This document shows, one piece after another, positions 24,162 through 31,671 of a DNA stretch of 64,000 bases (within the stretch, counting starts at the first letter, position 1; each line of letters opens with the position of its first letter). This stretch comes from Chloroflexota bacterium (lineage in GTDB: Bacteria; Chloroflexota; Anaerolineae; CG2-30-64-16): assembly GCA_026389845.1 (NCBI GenBank), contig JAPLHB010000222.1:1-64000 (forward strand), given 5' to 3'. A model generated the notes under the pieces. The model was not told where the DNA came from. It saw only the letters and a list, made by a program, of their open reading frames with translations, and did not search any database. Both the position numbers and the translations under genes were made by a program.

Positions 24162-26318
24162 ATGACTGACATCGACATTCTGCTACGTGCCATCAAGACG
24201 CTGCGGCCTGCACTCCCTGCGCTCGTCGGCGGGGATTGGGCACAGTTCGAGGATCAACTGAACACATACCTGAGGCAAATGAAAACCAGCCCGGAGCGGG
24301 CTCAGATGCTGCGCGCCCAGGTTCTGGCGCTCTTTGGTCGCTATCCCCAGGCCCATCAGCGCCTTGTCAAACTCAGAAGAGAGCTTCAGAAAAACGAGGG
24401 GGACACCATACGCGGAGGCGACGTCATCGGTTATGAAGCAGTTGCCATAGGTCGTGGTGTAGTTGAGATTCGCGTTTCGGCGGGCGGCATCGGCGGGACG
24501 GTCGTTGGCGCCAAGATCGGCAGCATCGCAAGCGCAACGGTGCATACCGACGCAAACGCGGATGACCTGAGTAAGGCGCCGGCGCCCTTGGCAGAGCCGC
24601 GCTATCTCAACGCCGGATTCTTCACCGCCGGCCGTGACGACGGACCGGTTGCAAGCGAGCAGCCGCTGTCGCTGGCTGATGCGCCGTATCGCCTCGGCGT
24701 CAACGTCGGCGAGTTCTGGGGGCTGGGCACGCCCGATACACCGATCCCGGACGATGTGCTGAAGCCATTGTTCGACCAACATCCAGAATTGATTCTGGAT
24801 GTTGCCGTGCGCTCGTTCACGGTCACGCTTCCCGAGCCTTATCAGCGCCTGCCGCTGGCGGCCAGCGGGAACAGCCAGATGCACTTCTTTCCGGTGGAAT
24901 TTCCGGACGTGGGCCGGCACACGATCGAGATCGACCTGATCTATTGCGGCCATCTGCTACAGTCGCGCCGGGTGGAGGCGTACGTCGTCGAGCATACAGG
25001 CGATCCGGTGCCGCAGTCGGCCGGGCCGGTGCAGGATGCCTACATCACCTTCACGCGGACGGCGGCGCTCGATCCGCAAAGCCTGAAGTCGCTGGCGGAG
25101 CGGCCGAGCCAGTTGACCGTCGTCGCCGAGCGCAGCCAGAGCTATAATCGGATCGGCTTGCGCTTTTACCGCACATCCGCTGAGGTAGAGGAACTCGGCT
25201 TTGAGCAATCGGAGATAACCGATGCCAACCTGGTAAAACGCTTGAAAGCTGTGCGCAAGCAACTGAAAGCAACGATGGAAGCCTACGTCGGCGGCATCGG
25301 CGGCTCCGAGCAGCAACTCACGACCCAGCTTGGTAAGCTGGCAGATATCGGCCGGAGCTTCTACTGCGCACTGCTGCCCGGCCTCAGTAACGCCGATCGT
25401 GCGAAAGACACGCGCCGGAAGCTGCTGAACGGCCTGAAACCTGGCACCATCATTCAGGTTGCGCCCTTGTCAGCCCAACTGAGCGTGCCTTGGGAACTCC
25501 TCTACGAACGGCCTCTTCTGTCGTATAAAGAGGGGCGCACGCGACTCTGTCCCGAATTCCGCAAACACGGGTCGGAGTGGATAGACTGCCCCCACCATGA
25601 TGATCCCAAGGTGGTCTGCCCGCATGGCTTCTGGGGGTATCGTTACATCATCGAGCAGTTGCCGTGCCGCTCTGAGCGCAGCGATCCACCCAGACTAGCG
25701 CTCCCCATGTACGTCCGCAACGATCTACCTCTCAAACTCGTTGCACTGATCAATCCCACGCTCAACAACTGGAAGACGCACCGGCAGACCTTAACCAATT
25801 TGGCGCCGACGAGCCGTCTTAGGGTGGATCAGCGTGACACGCTCGACACCATCTTTGCGGCGCTCGAACAACAAGAGGCGGACGTCCTGTACATTTATGC
25901 GCATGGCGGCCAGGATGATTCAGGCAGACCGTGTCTGAAGGTGGCGAATGACGATCTGATCGTCGAACAGGATCTGAATGCTTTGAGGATCACATTTTAC
26001 GGTGCTCAACCGCTGATCGTCATGAACGCCTGCGAGTCCGCCAGCTATTCGCCCGAGGACTTCGAGAGCTTCATCCTGTATTTCTGCAAATATGGGGCGG
26101 CCGGCGTCATCGGCGCTCAGTGCGGCGTCACAGAGTTGTTGGTAGACGGTATGATGAAGCTCTTCTTAGCCGAGTTCCTGAAACAGACTCCAGCGGGTGA
26201 GGCGCTGTATCTTGCTCGCAGATCCCTGCTGTTAGGCGATCGGCCCGACCCGCGCGGGCTCGTCTACAGCCTGTTTGCAGCGGCCGATTTGAAAGTGGCG
26301 CAGGCCGTCAACCCCTAA
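24162..26318 (+). CDS. Large CHAT protease with helical N-terminal domain and Cys-rich insert
   Basis: 718 residues. Residues 1-80 form a helical domain (DILLRAIKTLRPALPALVGG...ERAQMLRAQVLALFG); residues about 85-130 are Gly/Ala/Val-rich (GYEAVAIGRGVVEIRVSAGG); then a beta-rich region and the protease. His581 lies in LYIYAHGGQDD and Cys624 in VMNACESA. Before the protease core is a cysteine/histidine cluster, CPEFRKHG...DCPHHDDPKVVCPHGFWGYR (residues about 461-495), which could hold zinc. The glycine-rich N-terminal arrangement resembles proteins of prokaryotic multi-component conflict systems, in which small N-terminal adaptor domains recruit proteases. It starts 22 nt after the TPR-CHAT stop. 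Confidence 0.9.
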   Translation: MTDIDILLRAIKTLRPALPALVGGDWAQFEDQLNTYLRQMKTSPERAQMLRAQVLALFGRYPQAHQRLVKLRRELQKNEGDTIRGGDVIGYEAVAIGRGVVEIRVSAGGIGGTVVGAKIGSIASATVHTDANADDLSKAPAPLAEPRYLNAGFFTAGRDDGPVASEQPLSLADAPYRLGVNVGEFWGLGTPDTPIPDDVLKPLFDQHPELILDVAVRSFTVTLPEPYQRLPLAASGNSQMHFFPVEFPDVGRHTIEIDLIYCGHLLQSRRVEAYVVEHTGDPVPQSAGPVQDAYITFTRTAALDPQSLKSLAERPSQLTVVAERSQSYNRIGLRFYRTSAEVEELGFEQSEITDANLVKRLKAVRKQLKATMEAYVGGIGGSEQQLTTQLGKLADIGRSFYCALLPGLSNADRAKDTRRKLLNGLKPGTIIQVAPLSAQLSVPWELLYERPLLSYKEGRTRLCPEFRKHGSEWIDCPHHDDPKVVCPHGFWGYRYIIEQLPCRSERSDPPRLALPMYVRNDLPLKLVALINPTLNNWKTHRQTLTNLAPTSRLRVDQRDTLDTIFAALEQQEADVLYIYAHGGQDDSGRPCLKVANDDLIVEQDLNALRITFYGAQPLIVMNACESASYSPEDFESFILYFCKYGAAGVIGAQCGVTELLVDGMMKLFLAEFLKQTPAGEALYLARRSLLLGDRPDPRGLVYSLFAAADLKVAQAVNP

Positions 26319-26337
26319 CAAGCAAAGGAGAATCACA

Positions 26338-28017
26338 ATGCGTCGCGCCATTTTGTTCAGCGCAGCTATTGCCGGTGTAGCCGTGGCCTGTATGTTCCTG
26401 GTCATCGCGGCGCAGGCTGCGGGGCCGATCCTGACCGTGGATCCGGCCGACATGCCGTTGCGCATCAACGGCGTTCTTGATGGACAAACGAATTCATTCA
26501 GCGGTAACGTGCGCTTGACAGTCACTGGAGGTGACGCCGACCAAGTGCATTTCCTGGCATCCGATCTGCGCCATGCAACGAAGCCGGAGAGTATGATCGA
26601 TCGAAGCAGTGTTACCACCGTTCCTGCCCTCATCAGCTTGAGCGACGGCCAACCCTCCGACGTGAAGGTGACCATCGGCAACGTCAAGCGCGCGGGCGAC
26701 TATACCGGCACGCTCCATTTTCTGCTGCCCGGACAACCCCTGACGGAGGCGCGTACCATCCCGCTTGAACTGCATGTCGGCGTCAAACCTGACATCGAGC
26801 CGGTGGTGGCTGACCAGGCGTTCCAGGTAGCGCGTTGTGATTGGCCGCTTGACTGTTTTCTGGCCAAGATCTTGTTGAGCGGCAGCGCAACACGTGATGT
26901 GTGGCATGTTCAGCTCGACAACCAGGCGTCGCAGCCGGCCACTGTGACCAGCGCGCTGGCCGTCATGCACAGTAACCGCACTGCCGCAACGGTAACGTCG
27001 AGCCAGGTGATGATCGGTCCCATAAAGGAATTGCCCGCCAATCAAGTGAGCACAGTTCCGGTGAGCATCAAGCCTGACAGCTTGCTGCCCGACCGATACC
27101 AAGGGAAGTTGCGCTTCACGGTAGCCGGTTTGGACGAACCAGTCACGATCAACAGCACGCTGGATGTGCGCGATGGCCCGTTTTGGGCACTGGTGGTCAT
27201 CCTTTTGGGTATCGTCGTCGGCCGGATGGCACGCGACATGGAGACACCCATCGCCAAAAAACAGGTGAAGCTCCTCCCGCGCTGGTATGACCTGCGCCCA
27301 AAGATTGATCAGATCACGGACCAGCCGGCGCGCTTGAGGATGGAAAGTGAGCTGCAAAAGGCCAGGACCAAGATCGACTCGGCGGAGGACATAGAAGATG
27401 TGGTGTCCAAGTTCCTGGATAACCTGGAAACAGAATCGAATATCTTGATAGAGTTGCAGAACATCGAGGCTAAACTGGAGACACTGCCTGAGGACATACA
27501 AAAGCAGGTGCCAGAATTGATCAAAGATGCTCGCTCTTTCCTACCAGATGAACCGAACAAAGCGAGTGATAAACTCAGAGAAATCACGAAGTTGGTTCAG
27601 GAGACCGAAGCCAACCGCGATGCGATGATGAGTATGGATGACGATGGCAGGGCCACCGTGCACAGTATGACCCGCTCGCCGTTGCGGTCGGCCGGACCGT
27701 CACTGACGCAATCACAAAAGGCGTTGGATGCGGCTAATCAGCGCCAAACCGATCGCTGGCGACGCTTCCTGGCCGGTCTGTCCGGCCTCCAGTTTGTGAC
27801 AGCCGAAACGCGGTTCTGGTTCTTCAGGCCGGCGCTGTCTGTGCTGTTGCTTGTCCTGCTGATGCTGCTCGGTCTGCAGACGTTGTATGTAAACTCAGGC
27901 GCTACGTTTGGCGTCGGCGGTCTGTATGACTACCTGGGTCTGTTTCTTTGGGGCATCACGGCCGATGTCGCGCAGCGCACGCTGCTCAACTTGCCGACGG
28001 CAAGAGCATCGGCGTGA
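26338..28017 (+). CDS. Two-TM coiled-coil membrane protein of the caspase/CHAT operon
   Basis: 559 residues with AAAGGAG before the ATG. A signal peptide (about 1-27) is followed by an extracytoplasmic beta-rich region (28-280, two Ig-like-looking halves, e.g. AGDYTGTLHFLLPGQ and LPDRYQGKLRFTVAG). Transmembrane segment 1 is FWALVVILLGIVVGRMA (about 282-298). A long charged helical region follows (300-450, likely coiled coil, ARTKIDSAEDIEDVVSKFL), then a second hydrophobic zone (FRPALSVLLLVLLMLLGLQT, about 497-517, and LYDYLGLFLWGITADV). No family recognised. As the only membrane protein in an operon of four proteases it is a candidate effector, sensor or cleavage substrate; this is inference. 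Confidence 0.82.
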   Translation: MRRAILFSAAIAGVAVACMFLVIAAQAAGPILTVDPADMPLRINGVLDGQTNSFSGNVRLTVTGGDADQVHFLASDLRHATKPESMIDRSSVTTVPALISLSDGQPSDVKVTIGNVKRAGDYTGTLHFLLPGQPLTEARTIPLELHVGVKPDIEPVVADQAFQVARCDWPLDCFLAKILLSGSATRDVWHVQLDNQASQPATVTSALAVMHSNRTAATVTSSQVMIGPIKELPANQVSTVPVSIKPDSLLPDRYQGKLRFTVAGLDEPVTINSTLDVRDGPFWALVVILLGIVVGRMARDMETPIAKKQVKLLPRWYDLRPKIDQITDQPARLRMESELQKARTKIDSAEDIEDVVSKFLDNLETESNILIELQNIEAKLETLPEDIQKQVPELIKDARSFLPDEPNKASDKLREITKLVQETEANRDAMMSMDDDGRATVHSMTRSPLRSAGPSLTQSQKALDAANQRQTDRWRRFLAGLSGLQFVTAETRFWFFRPALSVLLLVLLMLLGLQTLYVNSGATFGVGGLYDYLGLFLWGITADVAQRTLLNLPTARASA

Positions 28018-28142
28018 CGGAGGCGAGTGCGCGATGCACAACCTGCCACAAGCGACCAGACCCCCCTTGCCCCGCGTGTGGCAGGTCCGCGGAGCTTTCC
28101 TACCGGCAAAACGCTGATCTGCAACCGTTGGCGTGTGAGTAA
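28014..28142 (+). CDS. Tiny zinc-ribbon-like protein
   Basis: 42 residues from GTG 28014, overlapping the membrane-protein stop by 4 nt (GTGA), the same coupling style as the caspase and first CHAT gene. Four cysteines are arranged CTTC...CPAC (CxxC-x8-CxxC) with a nearby His, as in zinc ribbons. The TAA stop lies in the following palindromic repeat (28137-28183), so the original C-terminus may have been longer. Coding is supported only by the overlap and the motif, as the protein is short. Confidence 0.5.
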   Translation: MTEASARCTTCHKRPDPPCPACGRSAELSYRQNADLQPLACE

Positions 28143-28183
28143 CGAGTAATAGTTGCGTTTTACTCGTTACTCGTTACTCATTT
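28137..28183. repeat. Palindromic word repeat (GTAACGAGTAA family)
   Basis: GAGTAACGAGTAATAG on the left is answered by TTTTACTCGTTACTCGTTACTC on the right. It lies between the zinc-ribbon gene and trmD. The T-rich hairpin could also act as a terminator. Confidence 0.75.
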
Positions 28184-28215
28184 CGACAGCGCAAACCCCC
28201 ATCATCCGAGGACCC

Positions 28216-29016
28216 GTGTTACATTTCGACATTTTCACCCTCTTCCCCGGCATGTTCACTGGGGTCTTCGCCGACAGCATCCTGAAACGAGCACAGGAAT
28301 CCGGCATTATGTCAATTGCTTTTCACAACATCCGCGACTACGCCGAGGGCCGTCACCGCGTCACCGACGACACGCCCTACGGCGGCGGCGGCGGCATGGT
28401 GATGAAGCCGGAGCCGATCGTGCGCGCGGTGGAAACCGTGCTCAGCCACCCGGCCGGTTGGACGTTCGTGCCGGCCGAGCCGGGCGACGCACCGCTGGTG
28501 GTCGAGCCGCCGCCCCTGCCCCCGGACGTGCCCGTCATCCTCCTCTCGCCCCAGGGGCGCACCTTCACCCAGAAGATCGCGGCCGAATTGGCCGGACATG
28601 GCCGCATCGCGCTCGTCTGCGGCCGGTACGAAGGCGTAGACGAACGGGCGCGGGAGTTGATCGTCACCGACGAGCTTTCCATCGGCGACTTCGTGATCTC
28701 GGGCGGCGAGCTGGCCGCGGCGGTCGTCGTGGACGCCGTCACCCGCCTGCTGCCCGGCGCGCTCGGCTGCGAGACGGGCGCAGCCGAGGATTCCTTTGCC
28801 ACCGGGCTGCTGGAGTATCCGCAGTACACCAAACCGCCGGTCTTTCGCGGCCTGGCAATCCCCGAGATCCTGGTTTCGGGCCATCATGCCCAGGTGGCGC
28901 GCTGGCGGCGCGAGCAGACGTTGCGCCGCACCTGGCAGCGCCGACCCGATCTGCTGGCGGCGGCGCCGTTGACCGATGGTGACCGGAGCTTTCTCGCCAG
29001 GTTGGAGAATGAGTAG
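28216..29016 (+). CDS. trmD: tRNA (guanine-N1)-methyltransferase
   Basis: 266 residues from GTG 28216 (GAGGA 3-7 nt upstream); an ATG further up would start in repeat sequence. This is the SPOUT-fold enzyme that methylates G37 of tRNAs to prevent frameshifting. The characteristic trefoil-knot motifs are present: LHFDIFTLFPGMF, DDTPYGGGGGMVMKPEPI, LVCGRYEGVDER, ELSIGDFVISGGELAA and the C-terminal PPVFRGLAIPEILVSGHH. The order trmD-rplS is widely conserved, but here rimM/rpsP are not upstream; the caspase/CHAT operon takes that place. Confidence 0.97.
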   Translation: MLHFDIFTLFPGMFTGVFADSILKRAQESGIMSIAFHNIRDYAEGRHRVTDDTPYGGGGGMVMKPEPIVRAVETVLSHPAGWTFVPAEPGDAPLVVEPPPLPPDVPVILLSPQGRTFTQKIAAELAGHGRIALVCGRYEGVDERARELIVTDELSIGDFVISGGELAAAVVVDAVTRLLPGALGCETGAAEDSFATGLLEYPQYTKPPVFRGLAIPEILVSGHHAQVARWRREQTLRRTWQRRPDLLAAAPLTDGDRSFLARLENE

Positions 29017-29035
29017 AAGAACCACCCTCCTGTTT

Positions 29036-29064
29036 TTGGCGCATGGGCCAATCTGTGCTAAAAT
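29036..29064 (+). promoter_or_regulatory. Promoter upstream of rplS
   Basis: TTGGCG (29036-29041), 17-base spacer, TAAAAT (29059-29064). It leaves an approximately 100-base leader before rplS containing the stem-prone run GTCAGCCTTCCCGACAGGGA. Confidence 0.6.
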
Positions 29065-29176
29065 CTTCTCTTGTGACATTTTACGGTCCGTGGGTTCCGG
29101 TGTCAGCCTTCCCGACAGGGAACGGGGGTGCGGTGCCAGCGGGCAGATAACTCCAGTGAAGTGAAGGACAACGAAG

Positions 29177-29524
29177 ATGCATAACTTGCTGCTTTCTCTA
29201 CACCAAACAACTCCCAATCCCAACGTCCCGCAGGTCGAGGCGGGCGACACCGTGCGCGTCCACTCGCTGATCGTGGAAGGCGACAAGGAGCGCGTGCAGG
29301 TCTTCCAGGGCGTGGTCATCCGCGTGCGTGGGGGCCTCAGCAGCTCATTCACGGTCCGCAGAATCGCCTCCAACGGCATCGGCGTCGAGCGCTCTTTCCT
29401 CTTCGCCTCCCCGCGCGTGGACAAGGTCGAGGTGCTGCGGCACGCCAAGGTGCGCCGGGCGCGCCTCTACTTCCTACGGGGCCGCACGGGCAAGGCCGCA
29501 CGCATGAAGGAACGCCGGGCCTGA
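29177..29524 (+). CDS. rplS: 50S ribosomal protein L19
   Basis: 115 residues, the normal length for bL19. Typical segments are VEAGDTVRVHSLIVEGDKERVQ, VFQGVVIRVRGG, FTVRRIASNGIGVERSFLF and the basic C-terminus VRRARLYFLRGRTGKAAR. It is a structural protein of the large subunit at the 30S-50S interface. A promoter of its own lies upstream (29036-29064). It is followed by a hairpin that may serve as terminator, then rnhB. Confidence 0.98.
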   Translation: MHNLLLSLHQTTPNPNVPQVEAGDTVRVHSLIVEGDKERVQVFQGVVIRVRGGLSSSFTVRRIASNGIGVERSFLFASPRVDKVEVLRHAKVRRARLYFLRGRTGKAARMKERRA

Positions 29525-29525
29525 T

Positions 29526-29548
29526 TCGATTGCAGATTGCAGATTGTA
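29526..29548. repeat. Tandem word repeat (GATTGCAGATTGCAGATTG)
   Basis: Only one arm of the GATTGCAGATT family, directly after rplS. Confidence 0.6.
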
Positions 29549-29554
29549 GTTCGT

Positions 29555-29597
29555 TGCCCCTGCTCGCGCGGTAGCTCCGCCTGGGCAGGGGCATTTG
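29555..29597 (+). terminator. Hairpin after rplS
   Basis: Perfect 9-bp arms TGCCCCTGC (29555-29563) and GCAGGGGCA (29585-29593) around a 21-base loop, followed by only a short T run (TTTGT). A weak intrinsic terminator or a dispersed palindrome. Confidence 0.4.
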
Positions 29598-29614
29598 TCG
29601 TTAGTGAGAAATCT

Positions 29615-30286
29615 ATGCCTCCGCCACTCCGCATCTCTCATCCAGCGATCGGGCGTCTACGTGCTGACCTTGCGCTTGAGACCGAGCTTTGGCAGGCCGG
29701 CTACCGGGCCGTTGCCGGGGTGGATGAGGCGGGGCGCGGGGCGTGGGCCGGGCCGGTGGTCGCGGGGGCAGTTGTCTTCCCACCGGATGCGGACAGGCTG
29801 GCCCCGCTGCTCGGCCGGGTGGATGACTCGAAAAAGCTGTCGCCGGCCACACGCGAGCGTCTGTTCGACGTGATCCACGCGCACGCGCTGGCGATCGGCG
29901 TCGGTGCGGTGATGGCGGACGAGATTGACCGCAGCGGCATCCTGCCGGCAAACCTGCGGGCGATGCGGCAGGCCATCTTGGCCCTGGTGGTCGCGCCCGA
30001 CTTCCTGCTTCTGGATTATCTCACCCTGCCTGATGCGCCCTGCCCGCAACGCGGCCTGCCTCACGGCGACGCGCTCTCCCTGTCCATCGCCGCGGCCTCG
30101 ATCATCGCCAAAGTCACCCGTGATCGCTGGATAGCGGCTCAGGAGGCAATCTACCCGGGCTATGGGTTTGCCAGGCACAAGGGCTATGGTACGGCGGAAC
30201 ACCAGGCCGCGCTTGCGCGCCTCGGGCCGTGTCTGCTGCACCGAAGGAGCTTCCGTCCGGTGGGTGATAAGAGGTTTGTTCCATGA
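29615..30286 (+). CDS. rnhB: Ribonuclease HII
   Basis: 223 residues from ATG 29615. RNase HII removes ribonucleotides from DNA and RNA-DNA hybrids. The active site is complete: GVDEAGRGAWAGPVV holds Asp-Glu, DSKKLSP the following conserved loop, LLLDYLTLP the third Asp, and ASIIAKVTRDRW the fourth acidic segment. GFARHKGYGTAEH is the usual C-terminal motif. It overlaps the yraN-like gene by 4 nt. The ribosome-binding site is weak (GTGAGA). Confidence 0.96.
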   Translation: MPPPLRISHPAIGRLRADLALETELWQAGYRAVAGVDEAGRGAWAGPVVAGAVVFPPDADRLAPLLGRVDDSKKLSPATRERLFDVIHAHALAIGVGAVMADEIDRSGILPANLRAMRQAILALVVAPDFLLLDYLTLPDAPCPQRGLPHGDALSLSIAAASIIAKVTRDRWIAAQEAIYPGYGFARHKGYGTAEHQAALARLGPCLLHRRSFRPVGDKRFVP

Positions 30287-30678
30287 CAGGACAAACATCA
30301 CGCCAGAACCTGGGCCGGCGCGGCGAGGAGATTGCTGCCGCCTACCTGGCCCGGCTCGGCTACGTCATCGTGACGCGGAACTGGCGCACGCGGACGGGCG
30401 AGCTGGACATCGTGGCCCGCGACGGGGAGTGGCTGGTCATCGTGGAAGTGCGCGCCCGGCGCAGCGCGGGCGGTTCGACTGCGCCCATCCTCGGCCGGCC
30501 GGAGGATTCGGTCACGCCCCGCAAGCAAGCGCGGTTGGCCGCCCTGGCCGAAGCGTACCTGTTCGAGCGTCCGTGGGATGGCCCATGGCGGGTTGACGTG
30601 ATTGCCCTGGAGTTGCGCGGAGACGGCTCGGTGGCGCGGCTGAATCATCTGAAGGATGCGGTGGGGGGTGCTGCATGA
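30283..30678 (+). CDS. YraN/UPF0102 family endonuclease-like protein
   Basis: 131 residues. This is the small PD-(D/E)xK-fold family that often follows rnhB. The core is present: LGRRGEEIAAAYLARLGY, RNWRTRTGELDIVARDGEWLVIVEVRAR contains the Asp and the ExR variant of the ExK site, then TPRKQARLAALAEAYL. Its function remains undefined in the family. It is coupled to both neighbours by 4-nt overlaps. Confidence 0.92.
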   Translation: MTGQTSRQNLGRRGEEIAAAYLARLGYVIVTRNWRTRTGELDIVARDGEWLVIVEVRARRSAGGSTAPILGRPEDSVTPRKQARLAALAEAYLFERPWDGPWRVDVIALELRGDGSVARLNHLKDAVGGAA

Positions 30679-31658
30679 CGGCAGACGGACGTGAGCTGGC
30701 GGTAGACGGCGCCCCGCGGTCGTCGGTCGTCCGTCATCCGTCTATCATCGTCATCGTCGGCCCGACTGCGGCGGGAAAGACCGCGTTGAGCATCGAGCTG
30801 GCCCAGGCGCTCGGCGGCGAGATCGTCTCGGCCGACTCGCGGCAGATCTACCGCAGCATGGACATCGGCACAGCCAAGGCCACACCGGCCGAACAAGCGG
30901 CCGTGCCCCATCACCTGTTGGACGTGGTTGCCCCCGACCAGGTGCTCTCCCTGGCCGAATACCAGCAGATGGCCTATGCCGCGCTTGACAGTATCCTGGA
31001 ACGCGGCCGGCTGCCCTTGCTGGTGGGCGGCACGGGACAATACGTCCACGCGGTTGTCGAGGGCTGGAACATCCCTGCGGTCGCGCCCCAACCCGCTCTG
31101 CGTGCGGAGCTGGAGGCCTTCGCCCAGGCCGCGGGCGCGGAAGCGTTGCACGCCCGGCTGGCGTCGCTCGACCCTACGGCTGCCAGCCGTATTGACCCCC
31201 GTAACGTCCGCCGGGTGATCCGGGCGTTGGAGGTATGCCTGGTCACGGGCCAGCCCATCTCAGAGCTTCAGCGCAAGACCCCGCCCCCCTACCACATTAC
31301 GCAGATCGGCGTCACTCGCGCCCGGCCGGAGTTGTACGCTCGCATTGACGCCCGCGTGGATCGCATGATCGCCGATGGGCTGGTGGACGAGGTGCGCCGC
31401 CTGGCCGCCGCCGGCTACGACTGGTCGCTGCCCGCCATGACTGGCCTCGGCTACGCCCAAATCGGACAATATCTGCGAGGCGAGGTGACGCTAGACGAAG
31501 CCATCGCGCTCATCAAAAAGGGCACTCGCCGCTTCGTCCAACAACAGTACAACTGGTTCCACCTCGACGACCCAGCCGTCCGCTGGGTGGGCGCCGGCAT
31601 CACGGCCATCGCAGAAGTCGCCGCGTCTCTGCAGAGTAGACCAGCAGATAAGGACTGA
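30675..31658 (+). CDS. miaA: tRNA dimethylallyltransferase
   Basis: 327 residues. MiaA adds a dimethylallyl group to A37 of tRNAs that read U-starting codons. The P-loop IVGPTAAGKTALS (about 27-39), SADSRQIYRSMDIGTAK, GGTGQYVHAVVEGW and the C-terminal GLGYAQIGQYLRGE and QQYNWFHLD are standard. The first 22 residues (TADGRELAVDGAPRSSVVRH) exceed the usual N-terminus and are encoded by GACGG/GTCGT repeat words at 30677-30750; translation could alternatively begin nearer the P-loop, but the 4-nt overlap with the upstream gene supports the longer form. Confidence 0.95.
   Translation: MTADGRELAVDGAPRSSVVRHPSIIVIVGPTAAGKTALSIELAQALGGEIVSADSRQIYRSMDIGTAKATPAEQAAVPHHLLDVVAPDQVLSLAEYQQMAYAALDSILERGRLPLLVGGTGQYVHAVVEGWNIPAVAPQPALRAELEAFAQAAGAEALHARLASLDPTAASRIDPRNVRRVIRALEVCLVTGQPISELQRKTPPPYHITQIGVTRARPELYARIDARVDRMIADGLVDEVRRLAAAGYDWSLPAMTGLGYAQIGQYLRGEVTLDEAIALIKKGTRRFVQQQYNWFHLDDPAVRWVGAGITAIAEVAASLQSRPADKD
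30677..30750. repeat. Palindromic word repeat in the miaA 5' end
   Basis: GACGGCAGACGGACG words on the left and CGTCGGTCGTCCGTCATCCGTC on the right. Same family as the 5' end of the solute-binding gene (17366-17400). It is translated as the N-terminal extension of MiaA. Confidence 0.65.
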
Positions 31659-31671
31659 GCAGACAAGAACC

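Noticed and set aside
29555..29597. Strong intrinsic terminator after rplS
   Set aside because: The stem is good but the following T run is only three bases, and the loop is long; listed with low confidence only.
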